Of a DNA stretch of 40,120 nucleotides, positions 24,891 through 32,965 are shown one piece after another (the stretch's first letter is position 1; every line of letters starts with the position of its first letter). The translations under genes were made by a program, and so were the position numbers. Source of the DNA: an uncultured Clostridia bacterium (GTDB taxonomy: Bacteria > Bacillota > Clostridia > Christensenellales > UBA1242); contig CALWKI010000068.1 of the NCBI GenBank assembly GCA_944381235.1, forward strand, positions 1 to 40,120, given 5' to 3'. The notes beneath the pieces were generated by a model. That model saw only the letters and a program-made list of their open reading frames with translations. It did not search any database and was not told where the DNA came from.

Positions 24891-25089
24891 TAAAGGTTGG
24901 TTGCTATAATTGTGTTTAGAAAATTTAATATTTAAACTTTAGTTTGGTATTAAGTCTATAAAGTTTTATAAGTAAAAACAACTTCAAGATAAAATATTCT
25001 AAATTTTGCTACAAAATTACAATTAAAATTTTAGTTTTTGGTGAGTATTACTTTTTTTACTGCATAAAATAGTGATAGGTTATAATTTT
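24891..25089. other. AT-rich spacer between lysS and ytxC
   Basis: No gene or RNA element is seen. A TATAAT at 25081-25086 lacks a good -35 and would start transcription inside ytxC, so it is not called as a promoter. Confidence 0.35.
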
Positions 25090-25839
25090 ATGGTTGAATT
25101 TTGTATCTATTTTGAAAATGAGACACAAGCAGAAGGTTTTAAAGCAAAAATCTTTGATTATATAAAAAATAGACAAGGCATAGTGGTAAGCGTTCTATGT
25201 CTAAATTGCTACGCAGTACTTATTGCTGTACAGGAAAAAGACAAAAAAGATGCATTTTTATTTTTAAAAGAAAAAATTGCTGAAATTATTTTGCTTTTCT
25301 ATAAACGAGATTACATTTTAAATAAACTCGATTTTGATAAAGTTAAAAGTGACAATATGAAGGTCTTTTTAGAGGCACTATTTTGTTTCGATAGTGATCT
25401 TGATAAAGAGGTTATTTTAGAGAATTTAAGGTTTAAAAACACATTATATTTTGATTCATTTATTAATTTTGCGTTAAAATTTTTAAAATCTAAATGGGAC
25501 GAGCTTATAAGTCTTGCAAACGAAAACGTAATGTACATTGTTTGTGAAGAAAGTTTTCTTGAACTTATAAAGTTTTTAATAAGTAACCTTGAGCATAGAT
25601 GTTATGCAGTCAACGTTTTTTCAAAAAAAGATTGTTATCTCCTTTGTGATTTAGAGGGCAAGAGCATTAATGATTTTATGGTTGAAAAAAATATTGTGTA
25701 CGACGACACAAATTTACTAACTACCTTAATTGCGCTTAACCCAGAAAAAATTATTTTTCATTATGACGATGATATTAAAGAAAGTCTAATTAAAAAGTTA
25801 TACAATTATTTTGCGTCACGCATTGAAATTTGTAAATAA
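25090..25839 (+). CDS. ytxC: Sporulation protein YtxC-like
   Basis: This 249-aa cytosolic protein of the YtxC family is found in endospore formers. The best family marks are in the C-terminal third: VYDDTNLLTTLIALNPEKII followed by FHYDDD, matching the usual D-x-L-x-S-T-L-I-x-x-x-P-K-x-I-x-x-H pattern. It also directly precedes thrS, as in many Clostridia. No enzymatic motif is seen. The frame is open from GTG 25072, but ATG 25090 is preferred; both have weak ribosome-binding sites (TAGG 10 bases before the ATG). The expected expression during sporulation is not visible in the promoter. Confidence 0.75.
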   Translation: MVEFCIYFENETQAEGFKAKIFDYIKNRQGIVVSVLCLNCYAVLIAVQEKDKKDAFLFLKEKIAEIILLFYKRDYILNKLDFDKVKSDNMKVFLEALFCFDSDLDKEVILENLRFKNTLYFDSFINFALKFLKSKWDELISLANENVMYIVCEESFLELIKFLISNLEHRCYAVNVFSKKDCYLLCDLEGKSINDFMVEKNIVYDDTNLLTTLIALNPEKIIFHYDDDIKESLIKKLYNYFASRIEICK

Positions 25840-25844
25840 AATCA

Positions 25845-25872
25845 TTGACTTTATTTTTTTTAGATATATAAT
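25845..25872 (+). promoter_or_regulatory. Promoter of the thrS T-box transcript
   Basis: TTGACT (25845-25850) and TATAAT (25867-25872) are 16 bases apart, giving a start near 25879, just before T-box stem I. Confidence 0.7.
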
Positions 25873-25878
25873 GATTAT

Positions 25879-26093
25879 ATAGTAACCTGACAAGTAGCGT
25901 AGAGAAGGTCTTTACCAGAGAAGGCGATCGTTTGGCTGGAAGTCGCGAAAAAGAAATATCTAATGACGAAACCACAGGTTTTGAACAAACTGAATATAAA
26001 GTGGCTAAAATTTTAGCAATAAAGGTGGAACCGCGGAAAAGTTTGTTTTCGTCCTTTAACAAGACTTTGTCTTTGTTAATGGGCGTTTTTTAT
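25879..26093 (+). promoter_or_regulatory. Threonyl T-box riboswitch
   Basis: The T-box senses uncharged tRNA-Thr and lets transcription continue into thrS. Stem I is closed by AACCTG (25884-25889) with CAGGTT (25975-25980). The specifier ACC (25971-25973), a Thr codon, sits in GAA-ACC-A on the 3' side. The conserved T-box sequence AAGGTGGAACCGCGG is at 26022-26036. The terminator is CGTCCTTTAACAA (26050-26062) with TTGTTAATGGGCG (26073-26085) plus a T run. Pairing of the tRNA acceptor end with the T-box bulge would disrupt it. Confidence 0.93.
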
Positions 26094-26110
26094 TAATAAA
26101 GGAGAGAAAA

Positions 26111-27838
26111 ATGGAAAAAGAAAAATTAGAAATGTATAGACATAGTTGCAGTCACGTACTTGCAAAGGCTGTTGACAAGTTATTTAAGAATGTTCACAAT
26201 ACAATAGGTCCTGCAATTAGTGACGGATTCTACTACGATTTTGATTTAGAACAGTCAATTACGCCTGAAGATTTTAAAAAAATTGAAAAAGAAATGAAAA
26301 GAATTATATCTCTTGATGAACCATTTGAGAGGCGAGAGGTAAGTAAGAAAGAGGCGCTTGAAATTTTTAAAGACAATCCTTATAAACTTGAATTAATTAA
26401 TGATTTAGACGACAAAGAAATTATTTCAATTTATACTCTAGGTGACGACTGGTGTGATTTGTGCCGTGGACCTCACGTTAAAAGTTCAAGGGAACTTAAA
26501 AATTTCGCATTTAAAATAAGTAGAGTAAGTGGCGCTTATTGGCGAGGAGATGAAAAAAATAAGATGCTTGAAAGAGTTTATTGCTATGGTTTTGATACCA
26601 AAGAGGAACTTGAAGAGCACGAAAAAATGCTTGAAGAGGCAAAAAAGAGAGACCATAGAAAACTTGGTAAAGACCTTGGTTTGTTTTTCATATCTGACTA
26701 TGCACAAGGTATGCCTTTTTATATGCCAAAAGGAGTTGTTTTAAAGAATCTGCTTATTGATTTTTGGAGAGAAGAGCATAAAAAGGCGGGTTATATTGAA
26801 ATAGAGACACCTATTGCAATGGATAAATCACTTTGGAAACTCTCGGGACATTGGGACCACTACAAGAAAAATATGTACACATTTAAAATGGAAGACACAG
26901 AGTTTGCAATAAAACCTATGAATTGTCCGGGTTGTATGCTTTTTTATAAAGAAAATATGCATTCTTACAAAGAATTTCCACTTAGAATTGGTGAACTTGG
27001 TAAGGTTCATAGGCATGAGGCAAGTGGGACTTTGCACGGTCTATTTAGGGTGAGAAGTTTTACGCAAGACGACGCACATATTTTTATGTTGCCGTCTCAA
27101 ATTGAAAGCGAGGTCCAAAATGTTTTAAATTTAGTTGATAAGATTTATACTACTTTTGGATTAACTTATCACCTTGAAATTTCAACTATGCCAGAAGACC
27201 ATATAGGTGACGAAAAAACGTGGCGAGAGGCAGAGGATAAATTAAAGAATGCGTTAAATAAACTTGGTAAAACCTACATTATAAACGAGGGTGATGGCGC
27301 GTTTTATGGTCCAAAAATTGATATTCACATAAAGGACGCGATAGGTAGGACGTGGCAGTGTGGCACTATTCAACTTGATATGCAACTTCCAAAGAGATTT
27401 AATCTTGAATATGTCGACGCGGACGGTAGTAAAAAAGAGCCTGTTATGATTCACCGCGTAATTTATGGCTCAGTTGACAGATTTATTGGAATAATAACAG
27501 AAAATTTTGCAGGTGCTTTTCCACTTTGGCTATCTCCTGTTCAAATAAAAATTATGAATATTAACGATTCGATTTTACCTTATGCTCGCGAGGTTTGTGT
27601 AAAACTTGAAAAGTGTGGTTTTAGGGTGGAAATTGACGATAGAAATGAAAAAATAGGTAAAAAGATAAGGGAAGCACAACTTGCAAAAATACCTTATATG
27701 CTAATCTTAGGCGAAAAAGAAATGGAAAGTGGTAATATTTGTGTAAGAAGTAGAAGTCAAGGTGATCTTGGCAATATGGAGCTAGAAGACTTTATTAAAG
27801 AAATTAGTGTTGAACGAGATGATAAAAAAATATTCTAA
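26111..27838 (+). CDS. thrS: Threonyl-tRNA synthetase lacking the TGS domain
   Basis: It charges tRNA-Thr. At 575 aa it is shorter than the usual 640 because the N-terminal TGS domain is absent. The protein begins directly at the editing domain (HSCSHVLAKAV, about residues 12-22, and CDLCRGPHV). The catalytic core has motif 1 near YIEIETPIAM, Zn ligands in NCPGCMLF, DDAHIF and MIHRVIYGS, motif 2 FRVRSFTQDDAH, and motif 3 GAFPLWLSPVQI. A complete anticodon-binding domain follows (PYMLILGEKEMESGNICVRS). The truncation is not a mis-chosen start: the T-box terminator lies just upstream. GGAGAG precedes the ATG by 6 bases. Confidence 0.95.
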   Translation: MEKEKLEMYRHSCSHVLAKAVDKLFKNVHNTIGPAISDGFYYDFDLEQSITPEDFKKIEKEMKRIISLDEPFERREVSKKEALEIFKDNPYKLELINDLDDKEIISIYTLGDDWCDLCRGPHVKSSRELKNFAFKISRVSGAYWRGDEKNKMLERVYCYGFDTKEELEEHEKMLEEAKKRDHRKLGKDLGLFFISDYAQGMPFYMPKGVVLKNLLIDFWREEHKKAGYIEIETPIAMDKSLWKLSGHWDHYKKNMYTFKMEDTEFAIKPMNCPGCMLFYKENMHSYKEFPLRIGELGKVHRHEASGTLHGLFRVRSFTQDDAHIFMLPSQIESEVQNVLNLVDKIYTTFGLTYHLEISTMPEDHIGDEKTWREAEDKLKNALNKLGKTYIINEGDGAFYGPKIDIHIKDAIGRTWQCGTIQLDMQLPKRFNLEYVDADGSKKEPVMIHRVIYGSVDRFIGIITENFAGAFPLWLSPVQIKIMNINDSILPYAREVCVKLEKCGFRVEIDDRNEKIGKKIREAQLAKIPYMLILGEKEMESGNICVRSRSQGDLGNMELEDFIKEISVERDDKKIF

Positions 27839-27846
27839 AAAAACAC

Positions 27847-27875
27847 TTGACGACATATATTTATTGTGATAAAAT
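27847..27875 (+). promoter_or_regulatory. Promoter of infC-rpmI-rplT
   Basis: TTGACG (27847-27852) and TAAAAT (27870-27875) are 17 bases apart, with TG at 27867-27868 giving an extended -10. Confidence 0.7.
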
Positions 27876-27881
27876 TTAGTC

Positions 27882-27988
27882 GTTTTAAAGAAGAAGTTCC
27901 ACTTCTCACCGTTTAACAAACGCGTTCAGACGGTTAAACAAGCGAGTTTTTGGTTGTTAAAAGTGGACTTTTTGCGTCCACTTTTTTT
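27882..27988 (+). promoter_or_regulatory. L20-type ribosomal protein leader with terminator
   Basis: This lies in front of infC-rpmI-rplT, where L20 represses its own operon in Firmicutes. GTTCCACTTCTCACCGTTT (from 27896) is followed by paired CCGTTTAAC / GGTTAAAC and then a terminator AAGTGGAC (27961-27968) / GTCCACTT (27976-27983) with seven T. CCACTT at the 5' end can pair with the AAGTGG of the terminator, giving alternative structures. Sequence and layout resemble the known L20 leader class. Confidence 0.8.
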
Positions 27989-28021
27989 GTGGATAGTTAA
28001 AAACATTAGGAGGTATTTACT

Positions 28022-28534
28022 ATTAAAAATCAACAATTATTAAACGAGGACATTAGATTTCCACAAGTTAGGCTTATAGGGAACGATAATGAGCAACTAG
28101 GAATAATGTCAAGTAGGGAAGCGCTTAGTATCGCACAGGAGCAAAATTTGGATTTAGTTTTAATTTCTCCAACGGCGACCCCTCCAGTCTGCAAAATTAT
28201 AGACTATGGAAAGTTTAAGTTTGAGCAAGCAAAGAGGCTTAAGGAACAAAGAAAAGCGCAAAAGACTGTTGATATTAAAGAAGTACAACTGTCAATGACA
28301 ATCGATACTCACGATGTTGAGGTGAAGGCGCGCCACGCAAAGAGATTTTTAGAAAGTGGTGACAAAGTAAAAGTCAGCATTCGCATGAGAGGAAGACAGC
28401 AAGCCAGACCAGAGATGGGAATTGAGGTTATGAATTCTTTTTACGAGATTGTTAAAGACTACGGGGTGATTGAAAAGGCTCCAGAAATTATGGGGAGGAA
28501 CATTTTTATGGTCCTTGCACCAGTAAAAAAATAG
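28022..28534 (+). CDS. infC: Translation initiation factor IF-3, AUU start
   Basis: IF-3 binds the 30S subunit, prevents subunit joining and checks start codons. The protein is 170 aa: N-terminal domain (NEDIRFPQVRLIGNDNEQLG, about residues 8-27), linker, and C-terminal domain with HDVEVKARHAKRFLESGDKVK. The start is ATT at 28022, with a perfect AGGAGG (28008-28013) 8 bases upstream. There is no ATG, GTG or TTG upstream of the conserved N-terminus; the first ATG (28106) would delete 28 conserved residues. An AUU start is known from infC of E. coli and other bacteria, where IF-3 discriminates against its own start codon and so limits its synthesis. Confidence 0.95.
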   Translation: MKNQQLLNEDIRFPQVRLIGNDNEQLGIMSSREALSIAQEQNLDLVLISPTATPPVCKIIDYGKFKFEQAKRLKEQRKAQKTVDIKEVQLSMTIDTHDVEVKARHAKRFLESGDKVKVSIRMRGRQQARPEMGIEVMNSFYEIVKDYGVIEKAPEIMGRNIFMVLAPVKK

Positions 28535-28555
28535 GAAGAAAAAGGAGATAATATT

Positions 28556-28750
28556 ATGCCAAAACAAAAAAGTAATAGCGCAGCAAAAAAGAGATTTGAC
28601 GTTAAAAAGTCGGGACTTATCAAAAGGTCAAAACAGGGTAAAAGACATATTTTGACTAAGAAAACTACAGCAAATAAAAGAGATCTTAGGAAGTCGACCT
28701 ATGTAAGTAAAGCACAGAGTAAAACTATAAAGACTCTAGTTCAAGGTTAA
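28556..28750 (+). CDS. rpmI: 50S ribosomal protein L35
   Basis: This 64-aa very basic ribosomal protein has the family start [14 protein letters not shown] (usually MPKMKTxxAAAKRF), [20 protein letters not shown], and LRKSTYVS. It lies 21 bases after infC with AAGGAGA upstream, and 15 bases before rplT, in the universal infC-rpmI-rplT order. Confidence 0.96.
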   Translation: MPKQKSNSAAKKRFDVKKSGLIKRSKQGKRHILTKKTTANKRDLRKSTYVSKAQSKTIKTLVQG

Positions 28751-28765
28751 AAGGAGAAGGGCAAA

Positions 28766-29110
28766 ATGAGAATTAAGAGAGCAGTTAACAAAAATAAACA
28801 TAAAAGAGCAATTTTAAAGCAAACTAAAGGTTTTTGGGGTGCTAGACATAGACTTGTGAGAGTTGCAAATGAGGCACTTATGAGAAGCCTTATGCACGCT
28901 TACATCGGTAGAAAGTTAAGAAAGAGAGATATGCGTAGACTTTGGATAACGAGGATAAACGCAGGTTGTAGAGTAAATGGTATTAGTTATAGCAAATTTA
29001 TTAATGGCTTAAAGGTTAAGAATATTACTCTGAATCGTAAGATTTTGGCTGATATGGCAGTTAATGATAAGGCTTCATTTGCAAAACTTGTTGAAGAAGT
29101 TAAGGCTTAG
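28766..29110 (+). CDS. rplT: 50S ribosomal protein L20
   Basis: L20 binds 23S rRNA and is essential early in 50S assembly. In Firmicutes it represses its own operon through the leader upstream of infC. The 114-aa sequence has KRAILKQTKGFWGARHRL, the RSLMHAYIGRKLRKRDMRRL helix, LWITRINAGCR, and NRKILADMAV near the end. AAGGAGA is 9 bases upstream of the ATG. The next gene begins 21 bases later. Confidence 0.97.
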   Translation: MRIKRAVNKNKHKRAILKQTKGFWGARHRLVRVANEALMRSLMHAYIGRKLRKRDMRRLWITRINAGCRVNGISYSKFINGLKVKNITLNRKILADMAVNDKASFAKLVEEVKA

Positions 29111-29131
29111 TTCTAAATTAGAGGATTTAGC

Positions 29132-29890
29132 GTGGAGATAGTTAGATCAAGAAAAAATAAAATTATTATTGACACTTTGAATATTAAAAAGGAACCTAAG
29201 GACACCATTTTTATTGAGGGAATAAAACTTATTGAGGAGGCTATGACAAATGGATGTGACCTTAGGTTTACTTTAATTAGTGAAAAAAAGAAAGATTATT
29301 ACTTAAATAATTTTTCTTTTTTGGTAAATTACACTTATTATATCGTAAGCGAGGATATTATATGCTTTCTTTGTGATACGAAGACGCCACAAGGAATAGT
29401 TGGTGTTGTGGGCATTAAAGACCTTTGTAGCAATCTTAACGTAAAAGATAACTTTATTGTTTTAGATCATATTCAAGACCCTGGTAACCTTGGGACAATT
29501 ATCCGTTCAGCCTCGGGTACAAGTTTTAAAAATATTTTTTTAATAAATTGTGTTGATGTTTTTAGTCAAAAAGTTATTCGTAGTTCAATGGGCGGAATTT
29601 TTAAAATAAAAGCAAAAAAGTTTGTTTCTTGTAACGAATTTTTAAGTTTTGCTTTAGCACAAAACTTAAAATATTATGTTGCGAGTATGGAAGGTGAAAA
29701 TCTTTTTGGCATAAAAAATAAAATATCAAACATTGGTGTTGCTGTCGGAAATGAAGGGAATGGTGTTTCAAGTTTGATAAAAGACAGAGCATTTAAGACT
29801 ATTTCCATACCAATGCAAAATGGTTTGGAGTCACTTAACGTTGGGGTTAGTTGTTCAATCATAATTTATTATTTGGACAATTTAAGGTAA
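29132..29890 (+). CDS. SpoU/TrmH-family RNA methyltransferase
   Basis: This 252-aa SPOUT-class methyltransferase uses S-adenosylmethionine to methylate a ribose 2'-OH in rRNA or tRNA. An N-terminal substrate-binding part is followed by the knot domain: motif 1 DHIQDPGNLGTIIRSASGTS (about residues 110-129), motif 2 VGNEGNGVS, and motif 3 IPMQNGLESLNVGVSCSIII. The exact target cannot be told from sequence. In Firmicutes a gene of this type often follows rplT and is annotated as a 23S rRNA methyltransferase. The start is GTG with GAGG 7 bases upstream. Confidence 0.88.
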   Translation: MEIVRSRKNKIIIDTLNIKKEPKDTIFIEGIKLIEEAMTNGCDLRFTLISEKKKDYYLNNFSFLVNYTYYIVSEDIICFLCDTKTPQGIVGVVGIKDLCSNLNVKDNFIVLDHIQDPGNLGTIIRSASGTSFKNIFLINCVDVFSQKVIRSSMGGIFKIKAKKFVSCNEFLSFALAQNLKYYVASMEGENLFGIKNKISNIGVAVGNEGNGVSSLIKDRAFKTISIPMQNGLESLNVGVSCSIIIYYLDNLR

Positions 29891-30132
29891 AAATGAAGCA
29901 AATATCCTAAAATATCAACTTCTGAGGTGTGTTTCAAAAAAGGGGTGTTTTTTAATAATTTTTTTAAAAAAGTTTTAGGGCAATTTTAAATTTTTATACT
30001 TTTTTGCCCTTTATAGTAGTGTTTTAGGCGGGAGAAATGCTTGTAATTTACTAAAACTCGTTAAAATGCTTGATTTTTATTAAAAAATATATCAATATAG
30101 AATGTAGTAAGAAAAGAAAAGGGGAAGAACAA

Positions 30133-30690
30133 ATGATTTCTGCAGGTGATTTTAGAAAAGGTGTTACTTTTGAATATGATGGTAGCGTGTATAGTGTAGT
30201 AGATTTCCAGCATGTTAAACCTGGTAAGGGCGCTGCTTTTGTTAGAACTAAAATGAAAAATGTCGTGACGGGTCAGGTCTTAGAGAGAACTTTTAACCCA
30301 ACTGAAAAGGTTGAAGAGGCAAAAATTGAAAGAAAAGAGATGCAATATCTTTATAATGAGGGCGGAATTTATTACTTTATGGATATGGAGACTTATGAGC
30401 AAATTCCTCTTAATTATGACCAAGTAGAAGAGGCTATGAAATATGTCATTGAAAATATGATGGTCTCAATTCAGTTCTATAAGGGAAAGGCTTTTTCTGT
30501 TCTTCCTCCAATGTTTGTTGAACTCAATATTGTTGAGTGTGAACCGGGTATCCAAGGAGATACTTCAAAAGCAGGTACAAAACCTGCAAAACTTGAAACA
30601 GGGCTTACTATTCAGGTGCCACTTTTTGTGAATAACGGCGATAGAATTAGAATTGATACTAGAACCGGGACTTATATGGAAAGAGTGTAG
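30133..30690 (+). CDS. efp: Elongation factor P
   Basis: EF-P relieves ribosome stalling at proline runs. The 185-aa protein begins [18 protein letters not shown], the canonical start, so ATG 30133 (GGGGAAG 6 bases upstream) is chosen over the longer frame from TTG 30070. Domain I carries [10 protein letters not shown] with Lys32 at the loop tip. In Bacillus subtilis this lysine is modified with 5-aminopentanol; whether it is modified here cannot be seen. Domains II and III are complete, ending in the signature [12 protein letters not shown]. The gene sits directly before spoIIIAA, a common clostridial order, but is separated from it by a strong terminator. Confidence 0.96.
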   Translation: MISAGDFRKGVTFEYDGSVYSVVDFQHVKPGKGAAFVRTKMKNVVTGQVLERTFNPTEKVEEAKIERKEMQYLYNEGGIYYFMDMETYEQIPLNYDQVEEAMKYVIENMMVSIQFYKGKAFSVLPPMFVELNIVECEPGIQGDTSKAGTKPAKLETGLTIQVPLFVNNGDRIRIDTRTGTYMERV

Positions 30691-30769
30691 TTCGAAAATT
30701 GAGTTTGTCGGACTAGAGATTGTTTTTAGTATCTTTCGTTATTTTGCTTGAAAATTTAATATCAAAATT

Positions 30770-30802
30770 GTGAGTTTGTATTTAAACAAACTCACTTTTT
30801 TT
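30770..30802 (+). terminator. Strong terminator after efp
   Basis: GTGAGTTTGT (30770-30779) and ACAAACTCAC (30786-30795) form a perfect 10-bp stem with a 6-base loop and are followed by seven T. Confidence 0.9.
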
Positions 30803-30954
30803 ATAACTTTTTTGCTTAATATAAAGTAGAGGGTATAGAAAAGTATAAATATGGTAGAGTAAATAAAGAAAAAATTGTAAAAATTTTGGTCTTTTTGTCG
30901 TTTATTCCTTTTTTTGTAGGGTGCAAAATATAAATGGGAATAAAGGAGAAAAGA

Positions 30955-31866
30955 ATGTTTGAAGAACTTTTTCCGTTTGATTTTTTAAGAATTATTGGTA
31001 AGACACCTGTTGATAAAATCAATGAAATAAGGTTAAGGCTAAACAAAAAGATTGTCATTTGCATTGGAAATAAATCTTACTTTTTGTCAAGCGAAGGTTT
31101 AACTGGAAATATTGAAAAGGCAATGAGTGCGGATAAGCCTTTAATTGATGAGATTTTTAAGCGGGCGTGCGAAAATTCCGTATATGCGTTTTCAAATGAG
31201 ATTAGAAACGGGTTTATAACGACAAAAGGCGGAATAAGAATAGGTTTAAGTGGAGAAGGAGTGTATGATAAAAACGAACTTAGAACATTAAAAAATATTA
31301 ATAGTCTGACAATTAGAATTCCACGGGAAGTAAAGGGCTGTAGTGCCAATGTCCTACCTTATTTATTTGATGGTAGATTTTTAAATACGCTTATTATTTC
31401 GCCTCCCGGCTGTGGGAAAACAACTTTTATTAGGGATATTGTTTATACTTTATCGCAAAAAAACTATTGTTATAATGTTTTAATTGTAGACGAACGGTTT
31501 GAAATTGCAAATTGCTTTAACGGAGTATCAACTCTTGATGTTGGAAATTTTGCTGATATTTTAAGTGGAACGAACAAAGACTATGCTTTTGAAAATGGTA
31601 TTAGAAGTTTAAGACCAGACATAATTGTAACGGATGAAATATGTAACAAGCAAGATTACAACGCAGTGTTAAACGCAAGTAATTCGGGGGTAAACATAAT
31701 TGCTTCAATTCACGCAAGTAACCTTGAAGATCTAAAATACAAATTGGATTTTGAGCCTGTGTTAAAAAACAAGGTTTTTTCTCGCTTTGTAGTTTTGTCA
31801 TCTAGAGACGGTCCCGGAACGATTGAAGGTATATATGACGAGGGAATGAGGTGTATTAGTTATTAA
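30955..31866 (+). CDS. spoIIIAA: Stage III sporulation ATPase SpoIIIAA
   Basis: This is the cytosolic secretion-type ATPase of the SpoIIIA-SpoIIQ channel, made in the mother cell and needed for late forespore development. The 303-aa protein has Walker A PPGCGKTTFIRDI (about residues 150-162), Walker B-like NVLIVDER and a second IIVTDEI motif, as in GspE/VirB11-type ATPases. ATG 30955 has AAGGAG 8 bases before it; ATG 30934 would add 7 residues but overlaps that site. The stop overlaps the spoIIIAB start (TAATG). A sigma-A-like TTGCTT-N16-TATAGA lies upstream; no clean sigma-E site was recognised. Confidence 0.95.
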   Translation: MFEELFPFDFLRIIGKTPVDKINEIRLRLNKKIVICIGNKSYFLSSEGLTGNIEKAMSADKPLIDEIFKRACENSVYAFSNEIRNGFITTKGGIRIGLSGEGVYDKNELRTLKNINSLTIRIPREVKGCSANVLPYLFDGRFLNTLIISPPGCGKTTFIRDIVYTLSQKNYCYNVLIVDERFEIANCFNGVSTLDVGNFADILSGTNKDYAFENGIRSLRPDIIVTDEICNKQDYNAVLNASNSGVNIIASIHASNLEDLKYKLDFEPVLKNKVFSRFVVLSSRDGPGTIEGIYDEGMRCISY

Positions 31867-32360
31867 TGAAAATTGTTTTACTAATTACTGTTTTTTCTTG
31901 TTGTTTAGCAGTTGGAATTCTCATTTCAAGATATTACAAGCGTAGAAAAGTTTTTTATACCGATCTTTGTGATTTTATTGACAGTACCAAACTATCCATT
32001 TCTTACAGTCAAAGTAAACTTGGTGAAATAGTGGGGAAAGTTAAAAATAGTTATAACCTTGAATTTAAGTTGTTTTTGTCAAGTTTTCAAAAATACCTAA
32101 GTGGGAAAATTACTCTTGACGAATTTAAAATGAGCGAAGAACTTAATTTTTTAAGCGTAAGTGAGCGGTTTGAAGTTATAGATTTATTTAGCGTTCTAGG
32201 CAACATGGCAAAGGAAGAGGAAATGGAAAGGTTAGAGAAGAGTAGTAAAAAATACGAACAGATAAAGGAAAAAGTTATTTTAGATAACAAAAAATTTTCG
32301 GGCTTATATTTAAAACTTTTTATTGTTTTAGGCATTGCATTTGTTATTATTTTTATTTAA
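31866..32360 (+). CDS. spoIIIAB: Stage III sporulation protein SpoIIIAB
   Basis: This 164-aa membrane protein has an N-terminal membrane helix (about residues 2-22), a cytosolic helical domain with YTDLCDFIDSTKLSISYSQS, and a C-terminal helix (LKLFIVLGIAFVIIFI). The topology and fold resemble GspF-type secretion-platform proteins, matching the role of SpoIIIAB beside the SpoIIIAA ATPase. Its start overlaps the spoIIIAA stop by one base, and spoIIIAC follows after 14 bases. Confidence 0.9.
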   Translation: MKIVLLITVFSCCLAVGILISRYYKRRKVFYTDLCDFIDSTKLSISYSQSKLGEIVGKVKNSYNLEFKLFLSSFQKYLSGKITLDEFKMSEELNFLSVSERFEVIDLFSVLGNMAKEEEMERLEKSSKKYEQIKEKVILDNKKFSGLYLKLFIVLGIAFVIIFI

Positions 32361-32374
32361 ATTTTGGGGGCAAA

Positions 32375-32572
32375 ATGGATTACAGCATCATTTTAAAAAT
32401 TGCCGCGATAGGCATTTTAACTGCGGTGGTATCTCAAGTTTTAAAAAATATTGGTAAAGACGAAATAGCAACTTTTTCGACGCTTGCGGGAGTTATTATA
32501 GTCTTACTTATGGCGGTAAATATGATAAATGAGTTGTTTAACGCAGTAAAACAATTATTTTTGATTTATTAG
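32375..32572 (+). CDS. spoIIIAC: Stage III sporulation protein SpoIIIAC
   Basis: This tiny 65-aa protein has two membrane helices (about residues 5-25 and 33-60) and the family sequence AAIGILTAVVSQVLKNIGKD followed by EIATFSTLAGVIIVLL. It is part of the SpoIIIA membrane complex. GGGGG lies 8 bases upstream of the ATG. Six bases separate it from spoIIIAD, to which it is related. Confidence 0.93.
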   Translation: MDYSIILKIAAIGILTAVVSQVLKNIGKDEIATFSTLAGVIIVLLMAVNMINELFNAVKQLFLIY

Positions 32573-32578
32573 GTAAAT

Positions 32579-32965
32579 ATGGATATATTTAGAATTATTG
32601 GAATAGGACTACTTACTTGTGTGGTGGCTCTTATAATAAAACAAATTCGCCCGGAATTTTATATTGTTGTAGTGATAACAGGCTCAATAGTCATACTTTT
32701 TATGATTGTTGATGAACTAAGAATAGTTTTTGAGTATTTTTTAAGTATTTTTAACAAAACAAACCTAAATTATGAACTTTTTTCCAATATGATAAAAATA
32801 ATCGGAGTTGGATTTTTAACAGAATTTGCAAACGGCATTTGTGTTGATACGGGAAATGCAAGCATTGGTGAAAAGGTTGTAATTGCTGGGAAAATTTTAA
32901 TTTTATGTCTGGCACTTCCTATTATTTCAAGTCTACTCGATGTTATTATAGAGATTTTACCGTGA
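32579..32965 (+). CDS. spoIIIAD: Stage III sporulation protein SpoIIIAD
   Basis: This 128-aa protein has about four membrane helices. Its first half parallels SpoIIIAC (RIIGIGLLTCVVALIIKQIR), and IIGVGFLTEFANGICVDTGN is typical of SpoIIIAD. It is a membrane component of the SpoIIIA channel. The stop TGA overlaps the GTG start of spoIIIAE (GTGA), indicating coupled translation. Confidence 0.92.
   Translation: MDIFRIIGIGLLTCVVALIIKQIRPEFYIVVVITGSIVILFMIVDELRIVFEYFLSIFNKTNLNYELFSNMIKIIGVGFLTEFANGICVDTGNASIGEKVVIAGKILILCLALPIISSLLDVIIEILP

Noticed and set aside
29977..30010. AGGGCAA / TTGCCCT as a terminator before efp
   Set aside because: The loop is about 20 bases and no T run follows on the + strand; at best a weak element.
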